NCBI RefSeq assembly: GCF_000350225.1
Contig: NW_005179170.1
Coordinates: 62,001-126,000, forward strand
Origin: Chondrus crispus
Lineage: Eukaryota > Rhodophyta > Florideophyceae > Gigartinales > Gigartinaceae
DNA length: 64,000 nucleotides
Direction of reading: 5' to 3'
Shown here: positions 10,677 to 20,150 of the stretch, one piece after another
Layout of the letters: each line of letters starts with the position of its first letter
Position numbering within the stretch: the first letter of the stretch is position 1
Translations under genes and position numbers: made by a program
The notes under the pieces: generated by a model
Databases searched by the model: none
Told to the model about the DNA's origin: nothing
What the model saw: the letters and a program-made list of their open reading frames with translations, nothing else

Positions 10677-11241
10677 ATGGACCACCGATCTCACACCGAC
10701 CTGGGCGATTTCAATACCAACTTCTGGGCTCTTCCAAACGTCCTCACCCCACAAGATGCCGCTGTTCTCGACAACTGCGACGCAAGAGTCGTCAACGGAT
10801 TAGTCAACGCTATCGATGCCATCGATAAAATCATTGCCCCCAAAAAGACCAAGTCAAAATCTAAATCCAAGTTAAGATCAGACCGCATGGCTCTCTGTGA
10901 TAAATGCGGCACTGGGTTCAGCAGCATTGGAAATTTGAACAGACACAACCGCGTATCGCATCAGGGTTTGAGGGTGTTTTGTGACTTCAAGGGCTGCAAG
11001 CAGGTATGTCTACTTTTTGGCATTTTGAGACTTGTAGTATGTGTTCACGACTTTTGATGAGGTTGACTTCTAACATTGAAATATCGTAATTTCCGATTTC
11101 CTGTTGTGCCGCCTGTTTTTACAGTCCTTCAGTCAAGCTGCAGATCTTTCACGACATCGCCGTCGCGTGCACATGTGCTTTACTAAACTCGAACAATATC
11201 AGAAGGGCGTCATTCGACCTTCGCATGGTCGAACCTCCTAA
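10677..11241 (+). CDS. Two-finger C2H2 zinc-finger protein with one intron
   Basis: Predicted as exon 1 at 10677-11003 and exon 2 at 11125-11241, giving 147 residues. The donor is CAG|GTATGT and the acceptor TTTTTACAG, with a 121-nt phase-0 intron. Splicing completes a second finger that is otherwise cut: finger 1 has C74, C77, H90, H95 (C-x2-C-x12-H-x4-H), and finger 2 has C102, C107 before the junction and H120, H125 after it (C-x4-C-x12-H-x4-H). The N-terminal half is acidic then Lys/Ser-rich (KKTKSKSKSK), a possible nuclear signal. Without splicing the frame ends at 11057 with one finger. Probably a DNA-binding regulator; targets unknown. It is the only host gene here for which an intron is clearly indicated. 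Confidence 0.72.
11004..11124 (+). other. Predicted spliceosomal intron of the C2H2 gene
   Basis: Begins GTATGT and ends in a T-rich tract plus ACAG. Removal joins CKQ to SFSQAADLSRH and restores a canonical C2H2 spacing, which is strong internal evidence for the junction. Confidence 0.75.
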
Positions 11242-12337
11242 CTACATCAGATATCTCTCTTAGCACATCGTCTGTGGCCACTGCACCAACAAACTGACCT
11301 ACTATTCGCATTCATTGAAGCATTACTCCGTCTGGTGAACGTACAGTTCAGTACATGTAGGTTAGAAAAACACTGAATCAAAGTTCATCAGATTCGTTCA
11401 AATACAAATGGATCACTATTTCGATATGTCAAATCAGACTCGTTTTTTTCTGCAATCTCCGTTTCAAAGTACCCTGATTAGAAGCATTTGCAAATGCGTT
11501 TGGAATGGACTAGGATTTCTTGGATGCTCAGAAGGGCGGTATTTTGATGGGGAGATTTCTTCTGAATATTCGCATGTGCGATATATGCATCGGCCACTTG
11601 TTCCGTGCAAAGTACTGAAAGGGGAGCGCGCAATTGTCCAACATACGTATAGATGTGATTTTTAGTTGGTAGTTGTATACCCATTCCCCTCATCTATCAA
11701 TGGACAGACAGAAGTTGAACAGGGAGAAGACATCCATGTGTTACTGTACGACCCAAAAACATGAAAAACGCGGCGATCAATTTAGAACTGAATTTGTTGT
11801 TTTTATTTAAGGTCAGCGACATAAAAAATTACATATTTTGTCCCAGCACTTTCGTCCTAGGCATGATGGCCGAAGTGATGAAGAGGCAACAGGGAAGCAA
11901 TGCTGTCCCACTACTCAAAACTTGTGCTGCTCAGGGAGCGTGGAAAGCTTCCTCGCTTTGCACGAAACCTATCTTTTCTTTCATACAGATAACCGTTTTC
12001 GGTGTATCGAGGAGCGAGAGTAAGCGCAGTTGCTCTGCCAAATGAGAAGATGGACGGTTATGCAAAGCTTCCTCGCTTTGCACGAAACCTATCTTTTCTT
12101 TCATACAGATAACCGTTTTCGGTGTATCGAGGAGCGAGAGTAAGCGCAGTTGCTCTGCCAAATGAGAAGATGGACGGTTATGCCATAAAAAACGCGCAAG
12201 AATATGTAATATGTCCACACACGGTCAGTGGGATTGCGCTTGTTGTGCAATGGGGTACAGTACCCTTGGGTATCATTTACTTGAAGAGCTGTGCAGTTAG
12301 TGGAATTACTAAAAATGAGTATTAATCAGATGCTGTC
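11242..12337. other. Intergenic stretch containing a 120-bp tandem duplication
   Basis: No gene is recognised between the C2H2 gene and the 3' end of the SUN-domain gene. The only clear structure is the exact duplication at 11944-12183. Confidence 0.6.
11944..12183. repeat. Exact 120-bp tandem duplication
   Basis: Bases 11944-12063 and 12064-12183 are identical as read. The exact identity suggests a very recent duplication or an assembly artefact. The unit contains no recognisable gene. Confidence 0.95.
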
Positions 12338-15331
12338 CTATGGACGTGTATTCAATGTATGTGGGGTCATGGTCGATATCTCAGTTGCGGATATCGAGCG
12401 AGGGCGGTCGACCGGAGCAGTCTTTCTGGAGTGGCCCTGGGAGTCCAATGACACCGTCTGGTAGAGATCTTCGTATGCTTTACGACCACTGCCGCACATG
12501 GCAGACTGGAGAGCCCCATTCGGTTGCATGTGTACGTCCAAATCAGTCTCAGAGCTGAAAGTTTCAGGAAGACCGTCAGCCATGACAACCCTTTCCATGG
12601 TGTGCAGTCTTGTGCCACCGACTGCAGTCCATAGCACCCAGTGAGTGCCAAGCAGGAACGCTACACAAGTGATGAGGATACACAGTAGGGCATCTCTCTT
12701 CACCGAATAGGATCTAAAATCTTGTATCACCTGCTCATTCGCAGCTATGACGCGAAGCAACCGCTGATCATTTAAATCAGTGAGCTGTTGAAACTTTGAA
12801 GACTCCAATTTCACTGATTTCAGCGCTGTGGCAAACCTCGACAAGTGCGTGTCGATATACTGGTTGGTCAAGGTTTGATTTAGCTCAAGCATCCGAATGA
12901 GCCGCGTGACTTTGCGAAAGATATTATCGTCTCCACCGCCGGAAGAGAGAGCGTCAGCTCGCACGGCTTCCAACACTACTTGATCTTCTTCGGACATGGC
13001 TTCCCCAGCAAACTCGTACTTTTCGTCCTCAATACCAGGCTTTTCTGAGTTGGAGTTGCTGTCGCCCTCTACTCGAAGTTCTTTCTTCACCGCGCTGGGC
13101 GCTTCATCGTCTTTCGGCGTCTCGGGCACCTTAGCTTCCTGTGTGGCGTCACTGCTATCTGTGCGCGACCCACTGTCATAATGTTTTGCCTGGTGCGCCT
13201 GATGTTGCTTTCCGTCTTGCGACTGATTTGGCCGTTCCGCAAGCCCTGGCGTGTCCCTTGCTTCGCCTGGTTTCTCAGTTCGTGCAAGAGGTTCTGAGCC
13301 AGCCCTGGACTGCCGTACTGAGCCTTCGTCTCTTTTTTCTCCCACGCCATGTCCTCCCACGCTATGCAACCCAGGTCGCTCTGGTGGGACGTCGCTTCCC
13401 TTCTCTGAAGCCTGTTTCCCTATGACGCGGGGCTTGGCAACTTTGTTCTCGAAAACTGTTTTCCAATCCGCAATCAGATTCTTGCCAAGCGCTCTAATTG
13501 TCGAAACTGGGCAGTAGTACTCTTGCCCTTGCTTCCCAATAAACAGAATACGAAGGTACCTGGTCACGACTCTCCTCTGGATTCGAAAACTCTGCAGCGT
13601 ACGCACGTTTGTGTAGCCAAAAACTCCGAGAAGATTCCATTGAGTAGGGGGGTAGGTGCCCGCCCCAAGAACAACGACGTTCGTCGCCGAAGAAGAATAA
13701 AACTCGAAATTACCGACCTCTACGCTCTCCAAAATTATGTCCTCGGAGAGCTCAATCTCTATCCAACGCGATTCTTCCATGCTGCTCGTGCAAGGAGCTA
13801 GGAAGTACTTGTCCACACTATCTTGAATAACATTTTTGGCACCAACAATTTCCTTCGAAGCTGAGAGAATACGAGCACCAGCGTCTGCAGATGCAAAGTT
13901 AAAGGGCTTCCCCTCCTTGGTCATCTCAGACGCTGAACTTCCTAACTTTGCTGGGGGCGATTTTGACGACGTATGCCCAATAGCTTCATAGTTGTCTCTC
14001 TCCTTTTCGAGCAGAGGGATAACCGGCGACTGCCCGTCACCGTCAGTTGAAGAACCATTCACCGTCTCGCCCCTACGATCACTCGACTGATTCGCATTCT
14101 CTCCGCCCGCCCCTAGCGAAATCGGTACTTCCGACACAATTTGGAGCAACGCCGCCGGGATCGCGCTAGTCGACGATGATGAGAACAAGTTAGATACTTC
14201 TCGAATTGATCGCATGATGTCACCAATAACTGGAATCTCCATGAAACCATGGGCGGGCTGCCCGTAATCCCGTAATACAACAGGTTTGCGCAAGTCATAT
14301 AACCGCCTGAGGCTTTGGTTAGACAATGCCGAGCGGGAAGGCAACTCCTTGTCTTCTTTTGCAAGGGGCGACGCCGTGGTGGCTTCGTTCTCTGGCCCGA
14401 ACGGCAAGTGACCTTCTACAGTTGAATTTAGAGGCGGGAGCGATTGGCGGTTCGAGTTGTCCAATACGGCTGCCGGCAATGCATTCAGTGTAGCAGCACT
14501 TCTCGCGGCATTACTGCAGTCTTCGACGTCCGACGGATGTGGTTGTATCTCCTCTCCCCCACCTGCGCCACTCATCATGATCGCATCGTCTTTCCACGCT
14601 GGTCTTCCATCTCCACCAATGACACATCGCGGATAGTGCACGTGCGGCTCCCACCCATGATGCGGCACTACGCACACATCCTTGCCGTCTGGCGAAAAGG
14701 TTTCCGCAATGGGAGACTTGTTTTGTCGCGGAGCAGGGCTGGGTGAGACAGACTGGGCGTCGGGCGTATCAATGCCATTAATCTTGCGCACGCGCAACTC
14801 TATATCTTCCAATTTACGCTGCTTCCATTCTTTGAGCGGGACGAATACATGATCAATAGCTTCCGTAGGCGCAGGCTCTTGCGAAGCGTGTCCGGCGGGG
14901 ATGGGACGAGAGTCTGGGGAGGGAGGTGCGGGAGTTGGTTGATGGGCGGGTTGATAGGCGGGTTGATAGGCGGGTTGATGAGCGGGTAGATGGGTGGCGG
15001 GGACTGAGGCAGATTGGGAGGGGGTTTCCTGGGGATGGGCTTGTAGCGTGGGAGAAGCGGTTGTGCTTTCGAGGGCGGCGGGTGGGTGCGAGGCGGACGG
15101 GGCGTGTACGGGAGCGGAGGGAGGAGTGGTACGCAGCGGAGCCCCGGTGGTATCCGGGAGGGGTGGGGCAGCGATAGAGTGGGGCGGGGCGGCGTGTTGC
15201 GGTGTGTGTGCGATGGGTTGGGCGATGGGTTGGGCGATGGGTTGGGCGATGGGTTGGGCGACGGCGCGGACGGCAACGAGGGCGAGGAGGATAAGGCAGA
15301 GGCTAGCGAGTGAGGGCCGAGCGGGCCACAT
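12338..15331 (-). CDS. SUN-domain membrane protein of the SUCO/SLP1 (mid-SUN) type
   Basis: A 997-residue protein. The N-terminus MWPARPSLASLCLILLALVAVRA minus its first residues is a signal peptide, followed by a low-complexity Pro/Ala region with 12-bp-encoded repeats (QPIA four times near 26-41; YQPA/HQPA near 118-131). A SUN domain spans about 476-620: NFASADAGARILSASKEIVG, YFLAPC, WIEIELSEDIILESVEVGNFEFYSS, YPPTQWNLLGVF, RYLRILFIGKQGQEYYCP. A coiled-coil-like segment (about 790-875) precedes one transmembrane helix (about 880-906) and a ~90-residue tail. This order, SUN in the middle and membrane anchor behind, is that of SUCO/SLP1 ER proteins rather than classical nuclear-envelope SUN proteins. 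SLP1 relatives act in ER protein folding or quality control; transfer of that role is inference. The frame is intact. Confidence 0.88.
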   Translation of the reverse strand: MWPARPSLASLCLILLALVAVRAVAQPIAQPIAQPIAQPIAHTPQHAAPPHSIAAPPLPDTTGAPLRTTPPSAPVHAPSASHPPAALESTTASPTLQAHPQETPSQSASVPATHLPAHQPAYQPAYQPAHQPTPAPPSPDSRPIPAGHASQEPAPTEAIDHVFVPLKEWKQRKLEDIELRVRKINGIDTPDAQSVSPSPAPRQNKSPIAETFSPDGKDVCVVPHHGWEPHVHYPRCVIGGDGRPAWKDDAIMMSGAGGGEEIQPHPSDVEDCSNAARSAATLNALPAAVLDNSNRQSLPPLNSTVEGHLPFGPENEATTASPLAKEDKELPSRSALSNQSLRRLYDLRKPVVLRDYGQPAHGFMEIPVIGDIMRSIREVSNLFSSSSTSAIPAALLQIVSEVPISLGAGGENANQSSDRRGETVNGSSTDGDGQSPVIPLLEKERDNYEAIGHTSSKSPPAKLGSSASEMTKEGKPFNFASADAGARILSASKEIVGAKNVIQDSVDKYFLAPCTSSMEESRWIEIELSEDIILESVEVGNFEFYSSSATNVVVLGAGTYPPTQWNLLGVFGYTNVRTLQSFRIQRRVVTRYLRILFIGKQGQEYYCPVSTIRALGKNLIADWKTVFENKVAKPRVIGKQASEKGSDVPPERPGLHSVGGHGVGEKRDEGSVRQSRAGSEPLARTEKPGEARDTPGLAERPNQSQDGKQHQAHQAKHYDSGSRTDSSDATQEAKVPETPKDDEAPSAVKKELRVEGDSNSNSEKPGIEDEKYEFAGEAMSEEDQVVLEAVRADALSSGGGDDNIFRKVTRLIRMLELNQTLTNQYIDTHLSRFATALKSVKLESSKFQQLTDLNDQRLLRVIAANEQVIQDFRSYSVKRDALLCILITCVAFLLGTHWVLWTAVGGTRLHTMERVVMADGLPETFSSETDLDVHMQPNGALQSAMCGSGRKAYEDLYQTVSLDSQGHSRKTAPVDRPRSISATEISTMTPHTLNTRP

Positions 15332-15948
15332 GGAGGGGGGTTCGCGAGGCGGGAGGGGGGGCGGGGCGGCTTCGAGTCATGTCAAGCGGGGTGAGGGCGG
15401 TGGTGAGGGCGGTGGCGCAGGCGGGACAGGCGGGACAGGCGGGGAGGACGGTGGCGCAGACGACACAGAAGGGGGAGGGCGTTTCGGCTGGAGCGGCAGC
15501 GGTGGGGTCGGAGGGGGACGGATTGAGTTCAACCGGCAGGGAAGGGAACGGGAGGCGGAAAGGGGCGATGGAAGTGTGGAAAACGACAAGTGGAGGGGAA
15601 GGATTGGGTGCCTGTGTCTTGACAGCAGTGCGGGCTGCCCCTACTGGTGGACTGCGCTTACAGCTTTCGCGAGTTCTTTTTTTTAAAGGAATTCATGGTT
15701 TTGGGTGCCAGGGCAAGATCGTCGTGTACACCCAAACATCGCAATTAGTCTGGGCTAGACTATAAAAAGTCTAGGATATATTTTCACCCTCACACGTAAT
15801 AATGCGGACTGCACTAATATGTGTATCCGCACTATATGCATCACAACCTAAGATAGAGTAGACCAGACTAATTTTCAATGAACATATTAGTGAAGACTAC
15901 ACTATTTTGATAAACACGCTATTGCCCAATCATATCCCGTCCATGTTA

Positions 15949-17958
15949 CAGTATTCCCCCGTTGTCCGCATAGCACTCGGTCAGCTGAACCAGTATGCAG
16001 ACAACGGGTTTATGCCGACAGCGAAGGAATCTTTACTGTTTTCTGAAATGGTCTAATATCGTTGACTGGCGCAACGCAGCTTGCCTTTCCAATCGTAAGT
16101 CCTTTTGGCACTCCCTTAATCGTTTCTGTAGGCTTTTGTCCATTCTTCGAAGTCGTTCTAATACAGATCCTGCTACTGCCAAACCCTTTAACTTCTCTTC
16201 GATACTGTAAGACTCATCATCGGCATCACTTCCTTGTGCCTCTTCTTCAATACACTCCATGCCTGCCATAAACGCTCCCTGATTTTCAACAGTCGGTGTC
16301 TCCGTCATATCGTCCTCCCCTACCGGATTTAGTAGACTCTCTAATGCAATCCTTTTATACCTTACACCATGCTCATTTAAGTCCCTCACCGTTTGATCCA
16401 CTTCTTCCAGTCGAGCCCGTTCTGTAGTATCCTCCATGTCCTCCCTTTCTACCCTGAAACAAATATCAAAACAATTCTCAATGCAGCTTTCTGGAAGGGA
16501 ATTCCACTCTTCTATCACCCAACGTATGGCTGTAAGGATGTCGATATTGTAAATTGACTTTTTCCCAACATCACTGTTGTCAAAAACACGGAACAACAAA
16601 CGCCGTCGGAACTTCATTTTAACTGCAGCAATTGTTCCCGCGTCTAGAGGCTGAATTCGACTTGTAGTGTTCGGAGGGAGAAAGCAAACCTCTACATTTT
16701 GTAGATCCGGGAGAGAGTCCTCTGTTCCGTGTGCAGAACAGTTATCAAAAAACAAAAGTATCTTCCGCCCGGCCGTGCTACCAACGTAGCGATCCAGCCG
16801 CCCCAGCCAGCCAAAAAATAACACTTTTGTCATCCACGCCTTCTTGTTGGCGTGGTAATCGAAACCAAGTTCATGGCCATACTTTCCTAAAAAAGGACGA
16901 GGACGCAGCGCGTTTCCAATTATCATAAGTGGAAATCGTTCCGTTCCGTCCGCGTTACAGCATGCCAGAAACGAGATTCTGGTCTTGTCTTTTTTGAAAC
17001 CAGCGGCAGGTTTCCGCGACAAAGACCATCCCGGCGGTTGGCGATAGAAAAGACCAAACTCGTCAGCGTTCCAGACATTTTTAGGACCGTACTCAGCCAC
17101 CTTTGCCACAATTGATGGCATTGCGGCAGTGATCGCAGACTCATCCGCACTCAACGCCTCCCCATGCACACGTCGAAATTTGATGTTGTTTCGCTTCTGG
17201 AAGCGACTAAGCCATCCATTCCAGAACTTCAAGGAAAGCTGTTGATCGAGCGGTAGGTGTTTGTTGGCTTCGCGTTGCAGTATCTCTGCTTGATGTCGCA
17301 AAATTATGCCATTAATTTGAATACCACTGGCAGACTTTTCACACAACCAGAGGTACAGCGCGCTTTCAAGACGAGGGGATGCTGGAACGCGGCGATTTTT
17401 GAACGATGAACGCGCACTGGGGGGAATGGCAGAATATGTCGACTTTGTCGAGAGAAGCCGAGAAATTATGGCTTGGTTTGGGGCTTTGTCAAGCGTAAAG
17501 CTCTCTTTTGCCCAATCTGCAAGTTCCTTCTGAGTCATGGGCTCTTTTCGTTCGCATCGACGCTGGTGCTCATCAGTAATGAGCTGTTTTTGGCGCACGG
17601 TAAGTGCGTGGCTCATTTTTGGTGTCCGAGGGGAATGGCTCGAGGATAGTGTTGGAACGATGCTGGAAAAGAGGCACAGAGAGAATCGGCGATCTGTGGA
17701 TGTCAGATGTGAAACTGTTGGCTAACCAACTTCAGACTTGGCATTTCACATCTCAGGAATGTGATATATGCGGGGGAAATTTATCTAAAATATATCTGAA
17801 AATCATGCTGCCGCTTGGATTGTGTATGCATGTATGGAGTATGCAGTATATTGGCCATTCCAGGTACATGGCGCCCCTTTTTTCATGGCAAATGACATTT
17901 GTATGCAACTTTCGAGGATATACGGACAGGGGGGTCTGCAAAAAGCGGAGGAACACTG
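15949..17958 (-). mobile_element. Tigger/pogo DNA transposon with TA target duplication
   Basis: The left end cagtattcccccgttgtc (15949) and the inverse complement of the right end, cagtgttcctccgctttt, match at most positions (roughly 17 of 23). Each end is flanked by TA (15947-15948 and 17959-17960), as expected for Tc1/mariner-pogo insertion. The 2.0-kb element carries one intact transposase. Ends were found by eye and are less certain than the ORF. Confidence 0.6.
16033..17616 (-). CDS. Intact Tigger/pogo transposase (CENP-B/jerky type, DDE_1)
   Basis: A 527-residue cut-and-paste transposase. The N-terminal ~145 residues form the DNA-binding part: helix-turn-helix like psq (MTQKELADWAKES, YSAIPPSARSSFKNRR) and a CENP-B-type second domain (ESALYLWLCEKSASGIQINGIILR). 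The DDE_1 catalytic core has D185 in VWNADEFGLFY, D291 in ILLFFDNCSAHG and D325 in PPNTTSRIQPLDAG, so all three acidic residues are present. A Glu/Asp-rich, coiled C-terminus follows. No frameshift or stop is seen, which makes this the best-preserved transposase of the window and possibly still active. It lies just beyond the C-terminal end of an older, broken relative. Confidence 0.9.
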   Translation of the reverse strand: MSHALTVRQKQLITDEHQRRCERKEPMTQKELADWAKESFTLDKAPNQAIISRLLSTKSTYSAIPPSARSSFKNRRVPASPRLESALYLWLCEKSASGIQINGIILRHQAEILQREANKHLPLDQQLSLKFWNGWLSRFQKRNNIKFRRVHGEALSADESAITAAMPSIVAKVAEYGPKNVWNADEFGLFYRQPPGWSLSRKPAAGFKKDKTRISFLACCNADGTERFPLMIIGNALRPRPFLGKYGHELGFDYHANKKAWMTKVLFFGWLGRLDRYVGSTAGRKILLFFDNCSAHGTEDSLPDLQNVEVCFLPPNTTSRIQPLDAGTIAAVKMKFRRRLLFRVFDNSDVGKKSIYNIDILTAIRWVIEEWNSLPESCIENCFDICFRVEREDMEDTTERARLEEVDQTVRDLNEHGVRYKRIALESLLNPVGEDDMTETPTVENQGAFMAGMECIEEEAQGSDADDESYSIEEKLKGLAVAGSVLERLRRMDKSLQKRLRECQKDLRLERQAALRQSTILDHFRKQ

Positions 17959-17975
17959 TAGCATATCAACACATT

Positions 17976-19695
17976 TTACTCATCATCAACATCAACAACG
18001 GGAGCGCCATCGAAGTGATTTCTATACTTCTGCACTATCTCTTGCAATTTTGGAAACAGCTGGGAATCTTCCCATTGTCCGTTGATATTACAAGCAAGGG
18101 TGCGGATCATAGCCTTTCGGGCGTACCTCACTCCATCTGCATCACGCATCGCATTTACGTCCCTCACAACGGCTGCGGCCAAAGTCAAATAGTAATGATT
18201 CCCCGGGTTAGGAATTTTCCCAAAAGCCGCCGCGAACCCATTTCGCATAATTACGTCCATCTTATATCTATGGCATCGTCCACGCCATGCATCCTTCAAT
18301 TTTTGGATGACAAAGGAATCCGCCGGCTGAATCAAATCTGTGGTGTTAGGCAGAAAAAAGCATAGCTCCGTGTTACACGCTTGCAACGCCTGCTCCAAAT
18401 TCTCCGATATCCCATGCCCCCCACAATTGTCAACAAACAAAATACGTTTCCGCCCATGCGGCAAACATTTGAAAACTTTGCTCTCTGCCAAATATTGCGG
18501 AAAACCGTCTTGTCCATCCACTATTTCGAGCCTGAACGATAAGATGCCCCTCGCACATTGTCCGGGACCTCCCGTATCGGATAAATTCTATTAGTATTCT
18601 GAAAACCCATAAATGGCGCTTCAATAACAGCATCCCTTCCACAAGAGATCCTGGCCATCATCTTCATTCCCTCAGACCCCGAAACCACGTCCGAATACTT
18701 CACTTCAGCTTCGCCACATTTTCCCAATGTCCTGTGATTATCCAAATTAATCAGAAAGTGCGTTTCGTCCGCATTACACACGTCATTTTCGCCCATTGCT
18801 CCCGAACGAAATGCACGAGCAACTATCCCAAGGTGGTACGCCACCCCCTCTCAATATGGGCTTGTTTGGCCGGCGATACGATGAGCTTCCCAGTTTGGGC
18901 CCTACTGACGATTTGGAAACGGTTCATGAATGCCTGTATCCAGCGGGGTGATATTAATTCAATAATTAATTTGTTCGATTTTAAATCTTTCAGATTGGCT
19001 TGATACACCGCATTACGAGATTCACGGACCAGGTGAATTGCCAAATGACGTAGAAGTTTTGCGTTGAACTTTAGGCCGGACTTCCTCAGACGCTCAAACT
19101 CCTCGATTAAGTCTGCATGCATTCCAATTACCCAACCCGCCCGTTTCCTCCCTCGACCGGCACAAGCCTTGATGTAGACACGTTTCATGCCCGCGCGCGT
19201 GACGCGCGTAATCGAAAGGGGTATGCCGCGGTTGTTTGTACCTCTTTGGTACGTCATCAGGGCTTCCCGGGTTTTCCACAGCCTACTCACTTTTCCATTG
19301 TTCGCTTTCTCTGATCCCCAAAAAAGTGCTGGGAAATTGCGAACCGCTCGGGATGCCATGTGTTTGTCACCATCTGTACGAGACGCTTCCCCCATCCACG
19401 TTACGATCTTGACACGCTGTGCATGAGTAAGCACATTCTGAAGTACCCGCTTCTGCGGTTTGTTGAGCTGAGGGGGTAGTGAAAGTGAATCTGATGGCGT
19501 GTCCAAGGGAGGTGGGGTGGAAGGATGCACCGTTGTACTGCTGTGGTGCGGTTCTGTTGGGGAGGGGGGCAGATGGGAGGTGTTCGAGGAGGCAGTTGCC
19601 ACTGCTCGCTGCAAAGAGCGCACGATGGGGGAGGCCGAATACATTTCGGTGCGCCTCACTGAGAGATTTGGTGAATGCATGGGGAGGAATTCCAT
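17976..19695 (-). pseudogene. Broken pogo-like DDE_1 transposase of a different clade
   Basis: Three consecutive frames together cover a transposase. 19695-18823 carries a Ser/Pro-rich start and helix-turn-helix part (ALFWGSEKANNGKVSRLWKT, RWIQAFMNRFQIVSRAQTG). 18844-18521 has the first catalytic block (CNADETHFLINLDN). 18521-17976 has ILFVDNCGGHG and PNTTDLIQPADSF. Frameshifts fall near 18830 and 18525. Sequence differs clearly from the neighbouring intact transposase, so it is not a simple duplicate. It belongs to the outer element with the 23-bp inverted repeats. Confidence 0.85.
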
Positions 19696-20150
19696 ATCTT
19701 GGTGTTAAAGCTCCTTTTATAGAGGTTTCAGGCAGCCGAACTGGACGGGAAACACGTACTGGGTGGCTTTAGAGGCGGGGTGATGGCGTTACAATTTGCT
19801 GCGCATTGCGCTTCCCGCCTAATAATTGCAGTAGTTACCGTCGGGCGCGCATTCCGGTGCGCGAGAGTCTGTTTGCTCTATGCTTTTCCTATCCTTTTGG
19901 CGCATCCAGACTAATATGTGTGTAATATCAAATAGTATAGTCTACAGTAATTTTGTTTACGAGCAAGGACAGCTCGCAGAAGTTAGTATGGTCTACGCTA
20001 ATATGTGTATACATACTAATTTTCCACCCAGACTAATTGCGATGTTTGGTGAACTTGCATCGGCATTCGACGGACCGCGCGCGCATGGGCGTCAGGTTCA
20101 GACCGGACGCCAGGCCATTTCTAAAACTTATGATCATTTCAATCTCCTAA

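Larger units (their letters stand above)
15729..20051 (-). mobile_element. Old pogo-like DNA transposon interrupted by a younger Tigger element
   Basis: A 23-bp inverted repeat bounds the region: 15732-15754 (starting ccaaacatcgcaattag) and its inverse complement at 20027-20049. Subterminal words such as actaatatgtgtat recur inside both ends (15813, 19911, about 20000), supporting one element. TA lies just outside the left end, but the right side reads AA, so the target duplication is not confirmed. Its own transposase is the broken gene at 17976-19695. A second element (15949-17958) sits inside it; without it the older element is about 2.3 kb. Confidence 0.72.
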
